Below, piece after piece: positions 6,884 to 11,287 of a DNA stretch of 11,287 nucleotides. This stretch comes from Dehalococcoidales bacterium (lineage in GTDB: Bacteria > Chloroflexota > Dehalococcoidia > Dehalococcoidales > UBA5760), in the NCBI GenBank assembly GCA_028717305.1, contig JAQUOC010000040.1, forward strand, positions 1-11,287. The letters are read 5' to 3'. Position 1 is the first letter of the stretch. The number at the start of each line of letters is the position of its first letter. The notes beneath the pieces are model-generated. The model was given only the letters and a program-made list of their open reading frames with translations, was not told where the DNA came from and did not search any database. The translations under genes were made by a program, and so were the position numbers.

Positions 6884-7189
6884 ATGGTATTTTCCAGCGA
6901 AGTTCGCGACAAGGCGTGGGAAAGATCCGGAGGAAAGTGTGAATGCACCCGGCCGGGACATGGACATACAGGGAGGTGCAACCAGCCGCTGCTGAAGACT
7001 ACGAAGGGGAGTGAAGCTAGTTCATACGGTTGGACGGTAATCAGTGTGAGCGGCCTCTATAAGAAAGAAGTGGACGACTGCAAGATTTACTGCATGAAAT
7101 GCGCCGAGGCGTTTGCCAAGACCCCTCCGGCGAAAATGAGGTCCGCTGTAAAGGATGTGAAGCCTCCCATTCGTCGTATTAAGAAATAG
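6884..7189 (+). CDS. Degenerate HNH-type zinc-binding protein (101 aa)
   Basis: A 101-residue basic protein starting MVFSSEVRDKAWERSGGKCE. From memory this opening is that of small HNH nuclease relatives whose core reads AW-RSGGKCECTR, HGH-GRC, W-AHH, NCEILCWDCH. Here the zinc ligands are kept: C19, C21, C32, C66, C70 and C73, with H26 and H28. The catalytic positions are not: the AHH segment after W50 reads TVISVSG, the Asn before the third cysteine cluster is Asp65, and the last His is Ala74. It therefore probably binds zinc, and perhaps DNA, without cutting. The lysine- and arginine-rich tail (84-101) fits nucleic-acid binding. The ATG at 6884 is chosen because GGAGG (6871-6875) is 8 nt away; an in-frame TTG at 6878 is too close. 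It appears to be a stand-alone gene with its own promoter and terminators. Confidence 0.72.
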   Translation: MVFSSEVRDKAWERSGGKCECTRPGHGHTGRCNQPLLKTTKGSEASSYGWTVISVSGLYKKEVDDCKIYCMKCAEAFAKTPPAKMRSAVKDVKPPIRRIKK

Positions 7190-7217
7190 TTACCGATTTA
7201 GTTTTGGTTAGGCTAAT

Positions 7218-7244
7218 AAAGATGAGTAAATGACTCTCATCTTT
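7218..7244 (+). terminator. Probable terminator after the HNH-like gene
   Basis: AAAGATGAG (7218-7226) and CTCATCTTT (7236-7244) form a perfect 9-bp stem with a 9-base loop, 28 bp after the stop codon. The following CTTCT is only partly T-rich, so termination may be incomplete; a stronger hairpin lies about 85 bp further on. Confidence 0.6.
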
Positions 7245-7328
7245 CTTCTGTTGGCGTGTGGTGTGTGTGAAATTGTCAGCCAACGGAAGCGATTTTATTG
7301 TGTAATGGGTTGAATCTAATAGGCAACA

Positions 7329-7370
7329 ATAAAATAGAGCCCCGCGATTTTCCGTGGGGCTCTATTTTAT
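7329..7370. terminator. Strong bidirectional intrinsic terminator
   Basis: An 18-bp stem pairs 7329-7346 with 7353-7370 around a 6-base loop (ATTTTC), with one G-T wobble. Its GC core GAGCCCC/GGGGCTC is flanked by an A run on one side and a T run on the other, so it has terminator form on both strands. It separates the convergent HNH-like gene and serine protease gene, the usual place for a shared terminator. Confidence 0.92.
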
Positions 7371-7427
7371 CTAGTTAATAGCCGACAGCAGCTTAATTTG
7401 TATCCGTTATTACCGGTATCCTTAGAA

Positions 7428-8669
7428 TTAATCTTCGAGTAATTTCTGCTGGCAGGTGGTGAGATAGCTCTGGGCGTAGGGATGGCCTGGGAAGAGATTC
7501 AGGACAATCTCGAACTCATCCACCGCCTCGGCGTATCTTTCGTCGTAGAACAGCAGCATGGCGTTCAAGTAATGTTCGTCGGTCAGGCCCTGTTCATTTT
7601 CGACATTCATTTCCTGCAGCATCTCGATAACGACGCTGCTCGGTACCAGGAAGTTAAATCCTCCAATCTCCGCGTAGTCGCCTAGAACCGGGTCCCATCC
7701 CGATGTGCCGAAGGTAGTAATACCGATCACCTCTCCGTCCTCGTTGATAGCCGGTCCGCCGGAGTTGCCGTGGGTTATCGCAGCATCGGTCTGCAGTATC
7801 GGTGAGCCGTCGTCGGCTTGTTTCAGGGCGCTGATGATGCCGGAAGTTACCGAAGCTTCAAACTTACTGTCTGCGGAGAGGTAATCGTGCGTCACCACAG
7901 CACCGGGGTAGCCGATGGCCATCACGGGATCGCCGACCATCATTTCGTCGGAGTCGCCCAGGATCATACTGGGATGGTTAGTGGTCTGCATCTTTAAGAT
8001 GGCTACATCCTTCCCGGATACTACTGTCCACTTACCGCCGGTGTACTTCCACTCCCGGGGGCTGACCTTTCTGACTTCGGCTAGGCTGCTTTGCTCCATC
8101 AGCTGAACACCGCCGACGGATTTGCCCACGGTAACGTTTACTTCCTGCTTGATGTTTGCCACATCAAATCCCTCGTGTACGGCTGCCCAGAGGTCGTCCG
8201 CGTCCTGCTGGGTGGCGGGCCAGGGGTCAAGCCCAGCCTGAGCGAAGTATTGCGGGAATGTCCGTATACCCCAGTTCACAAATCCGCGGTATATCGCGCT
8301 TTCAATCTGCTCCTCCGTCTGATGGACGACATGGGCATTGGTCACAACGTAACCGTCAGGGTTAATCACGAACCCGGTACCCTGCGACCCATAGCTAAAG
8401 GTAGGGATGTTAAGCGACTGGAACGTTTCATCATTGTGGCTTAAGTATGCTACTGACTCCCGGGTACTGGTGGAAACCAGGGTTCCCGACCACGTCGAGT
8501 AGATAAGGACTACCGCAGGCTCATTGATGACGGCTAATTGACCCGTAGTCAGGTCTTCCATCTTTGGCATGGGTCTCTTGCCACAGCCTGATGCTAACAG
8601 TGGCACCAGCACCAGGATTGATAGAGCTATTGCACAAAGAGAGAACCGCCTTCTAGTATTGCCCTTCAT
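7428..8669 (-). CDS. Lipoprotein trypsin-like serine protease (HtrA-like core) with TPR-like tail
   Basis: A 413-residue secreted protease. The N-terminus has basic residues (TRRR), a hydrophobic stretch and the lipobox LASGC, so C29 should be lipid-modified and the protein anchored outside the membrane. The chymotrypsin-fold triad is visible: H113 in VVTNAHVV, D221 in GKDVAILK and S303 in GNSGGPAI, with GTGFVINPDGY before the histidine as in HtrA-like enzymes. No PDZ domain follows; residues about 363-411 form two helices resembling a TPR pair (YLNAMLLFYDERYAEAVDEF, then HPYAQSYLTTCQQ). The His-Asp distance is 108 residues against about 30 in E. coli DegP, so a roughly 75-residue insert (about 117-195) is present. 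The ATG at 8669 is chosen because AAGGAGG lies 6 nt before it; the ATG at 8675 abuts that site. A role in envelope protein quality control or processing is inferred. Confidence 0.92.
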   Translation of the reverse strand: MKGNTRRRFSLCAIALSILVLVPLLASGCGKRPMPKMEDLTTGQLAVINEPAVVLIYSTWSGTLVSTSTRESVAYLSHNDETFQSLNIPTFSYGSQGTGFVINPDGYVVTNAHVVHQTEEQIESAIYRGFVNWGIRTFPQYFAQAGLDPWPATQQDADDLWAAVHEGFDVANIKQEVNVTVGKSVGGVQLMEQSSLAEVRKVSPREWKYTGGKWTVVSGKDVAILKMQTTNHPSMILGDSDEMMVGDPVMAIGYPGAVVTHDYLSADSKFEASVTSGIISALKQADDGSPILQTDAAITHGNSGGPAINEDGEVIGITTFGTSGWDPVLGDYAEIGGFNFLVPSSVVIEMLQEMNVENEQGLTDEHYLNAMLLFYDERYAEAVDEFEIVLNLFPGHPYAQSYLTTCQQKLLED

Positions 8670-8776
8670 CTTCATCCTCCTTAATGAATCAGGAAGCTAT
8701 TTCCTTCCCGAATCGAGGCCTCATTTAGAGACTAAGCTTTAAGACTGCTCAGTGTGGTCTGCTATGTGGCATTGAG

Positions 8777-8803
8777 TTTATACGATTCTGTGATGATTGT
8801 CAA
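8777..8803 (-). promoter_or_regulatory. Candidate promoter for the serine protease gene
   Basis: On the minus strand TTGACA (8798-8803) is followed by TATAAA (8777-8782). The boxes match at six and five of six positions, but the 15-bp spacing is shorter than the usual 16-18. The predicted leader is about 100 nt. Confidence 0.5.
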
Positions 8804-8880
8804 TATAATCCGGTTAAATTGAGATGCAATCAACCTCACAGGGCGACCGATAGCTGAGGAAATAGACCGCAGATATCATT

Positions 8881-8911
8881 TTTACATAATCAGGGATTGG
8901 CGTGATAGAAT
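8881..8911 (+). promoter_or_regulatory. Weak candidate promoter for the two-helix membrane protein gene
   Basis: TTTACA (8881-8886) precedes TAGAAT (8906-8911) by 19 bp, a long spacing, but TG at 8903-8904 gives an extended -10. The leader would be about 45 nt. A TATAAT also occurs at 8804-8809 without a good -35. Both are tentative. Confidence 0.35.
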
Positions 8912-8961
8912 ATGGCATGGATGGGCGATATCGGTAAGAGAAAAGAAAAGGAGTTGAGTAT

Positions 8962-9699
8962 TTGAAAATAGGCTGGACGGCTAAACTGATAGTCACTCTG
9001 GCGGCTATATCCGGCGTGTGCTACGGGATCAATTACCTCGTATTCAAGGATATTCCCTATATGCTGAGGCTGATTACACTGCAGGTCGGATTCGTACCGG
9101 TATCGGTTGTGCTCATTACCCTGTGGATCAACAGACTAATCTCCCAGAGAGAAAATAAACATAGACTGCAGAAGTTGAATATCGTAATCGGCAATTTTTT
9201 TATGGAATTAGGGACTCCCCTGCTCGATTATCTTGCCGCATTCGATACGAGTAGAGACGCGATCAGTAAAATGCTGTCAGTAACGCCCTCCTGGTCCGAT
9301 CAGGATTTCGCCGCTGCTAAGCATATGCTTCAAGATCACCGCTATGCGATAGCAGCTGAGCCCGAAGACCTTGAGGCACTGCGCATATTACTCAACAGCA
9401 AGAGGTCGTTTCTGCTGCTGGTTCTGGAGAACCCTAATCTCCTGGAGCGTGAAAAGTTCACCGACCTGCTCTCTGCGATAGCCCATCTTACCGAGGAACT
9501 GGCGAGACGAACTGATTTGACCAGGCTCGGTCAGGCCGATTATAAGCATATTGCTGTCGACATCGAGAGGGCTTACGCACTGCTACTACCCGTCTGGCTG
9601 GACTACATGAAGCACATAAAAAATGATTACCCCTATCTTTATTCACTGGCGGTCAGAATCAACCCGTTCAATCCGCAAGCCGGCCCCGAGGTGAAATGA
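8962..9699 (+). CDS. Conserved hypothetical membrane protein, two N-terminal helices
   Basis: A 245-residue protein with two membrane segments (about 8-28 and 36-58) followed by a soluble, mostly helical cytoplasmic domain. From memory it matches a conserved family without assigned function, marked by LNIVIGNFFMELGTPLL (about 72-88), LLENPNLLE-EKFTDLL (about 153-170), HLTEELARR (175-183), and the end segment DYKHIAVDIERAY, VWLDYMKHIKNDYPYLYSL, INPFNP. The strong conservation of the C-terminus suggests a binding or catalytic surface, but I cannot assign a role. The start codon is TTG, supported by AAGGAG (8948-8953) 8 nt upstream; no ATG or GTG nearby is better placed. It is divergent from the protease and convergent with DegV, apparently a single-gene unit. 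No clear terminator was found in the 74 bp after it. Confidence 0.85.
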   Translation: MKIGWTAKLIVTLAAISGVCYGINYLVFKDIPYMLRLITLQVGFVPVSVVLITLWINRLISQRENKHRLQKLNIVIGNFFMELGTPLLDYLAAFDTSRDAISKMLSVTPSWSDQDFAAAKHMLQDHRYAIAAEPEDLEALRILLNSKRSFLLLVLENPNLLEREKFTDLLSAIAHLTEELARRTDLTRLGQADYKHIAVDIERAYALLLPVWLDYMKHIKNDYPYLYSLAVRINPFNPQAGPEVK

Positions 9700-9773
9700 A
9701 GGTCCTCAGGCAGTCGGGAGTATGCCAGCCAGATCTACAGGGTGGCAGTACAGTTTAACAAGCCGGCCTGCTC

Positions 9774-10634
9774 TTAATCTCCGGTAAAGAAGGCCACGTC
9801 GATATACGGTCCGTTGATGATAGCGGCTACCGGCGAAACTTCAGTAAGGTAGCACTCGGCAGGTTGGAATTCGGAAATAATCCTCTCTTTCAGTTCCTCC
9901 GCCGTATCGGGTTTATAGAGGTGTCCTACCATAACGTGCAGCTCCTTGTTCGCGCTTCTCTTCTTCATTATCTCGAGCATATTTTCTGCCGCTCTGGCTA
10001 CGGTTCTATGCTTCGATACCGCTTGCGTTACCCCGCCGGTAGCGGCATCTATCTCCAGGACTGGCGCCAGGGGAACCGGGGAGCCGGCCAGCGGGCGTTC
10101 TTTGCCCAGTCTTCCTGACTTGTCGAAATAGTAAAGTGACTCTCGTACTGAGAGGGCGGACACCCGCTGCACCATCTGACGCGCAATCTCTGCCACCTCA
10201 GGTAAGCTCTTCCCTTCACCCGCCGCTTTAGCTGTCTCGATGGTAATAAGAGCCTCAGCGCAGGTAATAGTGAGGGTATCAACCGCCTCAATCGTCACGC
10301 CGGGCAGCTCTTGCTCAATGCTTTTCTTGACTCCGGTCACCCTTTCGTACTCTCCGGAGAAGCGGGATGTCATGGTGATATACAGGATGGCCCTGGCTCG
10401 CTGACTTATCTTGCGGAAGGCCTCAGCCATCTCTCCCGGAGAAGGGGGTGCGACGGTGGGCAGCTCTTTGCTCATAAGCCGGGAGTAGAGCAGTTCCTTA
10501 TCAATGGTGGTGTCCAGGTAGTCTTTGCCTCCCATGGAGATATGGAAAGGTAATACCGTGATGTCATATTTCGCCAGCACCTCCGGCGGCATTTTGGCAA
10601 TGCTATCCACGATAACCGCTACTTCCCTCATCAT
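9774..10634 (-). CDS. DegV family (fatty-acid-binding, EDD-fold) protein
   Basis: A 286-residue protein of usual DegV length. The first domain begins VAVIVDSIAKMPPEVL (D10-S11), as in the DegV motif TDS-DLP, and has PTVAPPSPGEM near 59-69, where the family usually has TSQPSPG, and ITMTSRFSG (86-94), matching the lipid-carboxylate-binding SS/SG loop. The second domain includes LYYFDKSGRLGKERPLAGS (about 167-185), close to the usual YLKKGGRIS-AKALLG, and PVLEIDATGGVTQAVSKHRT. DegV proteins bind fatty acids and feed FakA-type kinases for phospholipid synthesis; no FakA is visible here. Divergent points are VDTLTITCAEAL in place of the usual DS-SxGxG, and GPYI near the end in place of GPG-G. The ATG at 10634 has AAAGGAGG 7 nt before it; the frame extends to 10682 without a site, and a second ATG follows immediately. 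Confidence 0.9.
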   Translation of the reverse strand: MMREVAVIVDSIAKMPPEVLAKYDITVLPFHISMGGKDYLDTTIDKELLYSRLMSKELPTVAPPSPGEMAEAFRKISQRARAILYITMTSRFSGEYERVTGVKKSIEQELPGVTIEAVDTLTITCAEALITIETAKAAGEGKSLPEVAEIARQMVQRVSALSVRESLYYFDKSGRLGKERPLAGSPVPLAPVLEIDAATGGVTQAVSKHRTVARAAENMLEIMKKRSANKELHVMVGHLYKPDTAEELKERIISEFQPAECYLTEVSPVAAIINGPYIDVAFFTGD

Positions 10635-10683
10635 TAATTGACCTCCTTTGCTGAAAATAGCTTGGCGGTACTGAATTGACATA

Positions 10684-10714
10684 ATTGTAATCCTTGTTAA
10701 GCAACAATTACAAT
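10684..10714 (-). promoter_or_regulatory. Candidate DegV promoter formed by an inverted repeat
   Basis: ATTGTAAT (10684-10691) and ATTACAAT (10707-10714) are exact inverted repeats. On the minus strand they contain a -35-like TTGTAA (10708-10713, four of six) and a -10-like TACAAT (10684-10689, five of six), spaced by 18 bp. A second pair, TTGTT (10694-10698) and AACAA (10703-10707), lies inside. Symmetry across a promoter suggests a regulator site. The leader to the ATG would be about 40 nt. Confidence 0.45.
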
Positions 10715-10721
10715 CCCCCTG

Positions 10722-10753
10722 GGCTCTGGTAAGAGCCGGGCTGTCACCCGGCT
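10722..10753. repeat. Two overlapping alternative hairpins
   Basis: GGCTCT-GGTA-AGAGCC (10722-10737) and AGCCGGG-CTGTCA-CCCGGCT (10734-10753) are both perfect stems and share AGCC, so only one can form at a time. It lies upstream of the promoters inferred for both neighbouring genes, so unless another promoter exists it would not be in either message. No T run follows on either strand. Confidence 0.5.
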
Positions 10754-10865
10754 TGGCATGATGTAGCCGGTGGCCGGAGAATTCAGGGACCCGTTGGTTA
10801 TTTTATAGCAAGGGTCGTTAAACCGATACCTGGTATGGTTGAATGACCGATAGCCAGTCGTGGCA

Positions 10866-10895
10866 TTGACAGTTTTGCCGGTGCGATACTATCAT
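10866..10895 (+). promoter_or_regulatory. Candidate promoter for the HAD hydrolase gene
   Basis: TTGACA (10866-10871) precedes TATCAT (10890-10895, five of six) by 18 bp. The implied start near 10902 leaves an unusually long leader of about 185 nt before the HAD start codon. Confidence 0.55.
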
Positions 10896-11087
10896 TTAGG
10901 CCAGTAGTGAAAAACAAAGTCTCATCGCAGCTTCAGTGTGTTGAGCTTTATGTTACCGATGTTTACCCTGTGGTGGGCAGGCATGGTGGACCGCTGAATC
11001 TTTATCTTAAACTGGTGGGTTGAAGACTGAGACCGAAGGGAAATTGACTGAGGCTGTTATTTCATTACTGGTGTAGTGAGGAGCATA

Positions 11088-11287
11088 TTGAGGACTATCA
11101 GGGCGATATTTTTTGATTGGATGGATACCATAGGACGTCCTGAAGTGGAGAGGCATGAATTGCACGCCCGGATCTTTTCCAAATTCGGTGTAGAGGTATC
11201 CTCCCATAAGCTGATACGTCCCATATATCTTGCCGAGACCGAGGTACCCGGGGGTACTCCGTATCGGTGGGATGAGTCGAAAGATCC
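11088..11287 (+). CDS. HAD family hydrolase (5' part only)
   Basis: Only 66 codons are in the window; the frame is open to the right edge. It opens with the HAD first-motif strand IRAIFFDWMDTI, in which D10 would be the nucleophile and T14 the conserved Thr. The residue two after the nucleophile is Met rather than the Asp usual in HAD phosphatases, and Asp13 replaces the common Gly. The next segment, EVERHELHARIFSKFGVEVSSHKL, fits the helical cap that follows motif I. The start is the TTG at 11088, with GAGGAG (11078-11083) only 4 nt upstream; an in-frame GTG at 11076 lacks a site. No ATG precedes the motif in this frame after the stop at 11049. Substrate cannot be inferred. Confidence 0.75.
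   Translation, partial: MRTIRAIFFDWMDTIGRPEVERHELHARIFSKFGVEVSSHKLIRPIYLAETEVPGGTPYRWDESKD

Larger units (their letters stand above)
10635..11087. other. Non-coding stretch between the divergent DegV and HAD genes
   Basis: No gene of ordinary size is supported in these 453 bp. The stretch contains the DegV ribosome binding site and probable promoter, two mutually exclusive hairpins (10722-10753), a good plus-strand promoter (10866-10895) and a leader of about 185 nt before the HAD gene. The leader holds a 15-codon frame (10950-10997). I do not recognise a known riboswitch or tRNA. Confidence 0.55.

Noticed and set aside
7250..7284. GTTGGC/GCCAAC inverted repeat between the two terminators
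   Set aside because: The stem is only 6 bp with a loop of over 20 bases; the flanking hairpins already explain termination.
11007..11207. Minus-strand 66-codon open frame at the right end
   Set aside because: It overlaps the HAD motif-bearing frame on the plus strand, lacks a ribosome binding site and shows no recognisable pattern.

Overview
The window is bacterial DNA of moderate GC content (roughly half GC by eye), densely coding on both strands, with clear GGAGG-type ribosome binding sites. It is most likely from the Chloroflexota, probably Dehalococcoidia or a relative. That placement is an inference from memory: the 46-residue DUF5679 zinc protein, the long HerA-like ATPase, the lipoprotein serine protease with an enlarged loop and the small HNH-derived zinc protein together resemble that group. 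No rRNA, tRNA, CRISPR array, insertion sequence or phage gene was seen.

Layout from left to right. Positions 1-2822 hold a minus-strand cluster: a MarR-type regulator, then a MATE efflux transporter, then a DUF58 protein that runs off the left edge. A promoter and an operator-like repeat lie just upstream of the regulator, so marR-MATE looks like a self-regulated drug-export operon; DUF58 starts 3 bp after it. Divergent from this, 3122-5587 encodes an 821-residue HerA/FtsK-superfamily ATPase with a coiled-coil tail, with a perfect 17-bp palindrome directly in front of its ribosome binding site. Positions 5638-6548 hold three small minus-strand genes: a 51-residue membrane protein, DUF5679 and DUF2780. 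At 6884-7189 a 101-residue degenerate HNH-type zinc protein stands alone between a near-ideal sigma-70 promoter and two terminator-like hairpins. A secreted, lipid-anchored trypsin-like protease with a C-terminal TPR-like tail (7428-8669, minus) follows. A divergent conserved two-helix membrane protein of unknown function comes next (8962-9699), then a divergent DegV-family lipid-binding protein (9774-10634, minus). After a 453-bp non-coding stretch, the first 66 codons of a HAD-family hydrolase reach the right edge.

Apart from marR-MATE and perhaps the small-gene trio, the genes look like separate transcription units with unrelated housekeeping or envelope roles. I do not see a recognisable multi-gene defence or biosynthetic system. 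The items most worth following up are the HNH relative that has lost its catalytic residues, the enlarged loop of the protease, the palindrome before the HerA-like gene, and the structured leader before the HAD gene. Several start codons were moved downstream of the longest open frame because only the later codon has a properly spaced ribosome binding site.
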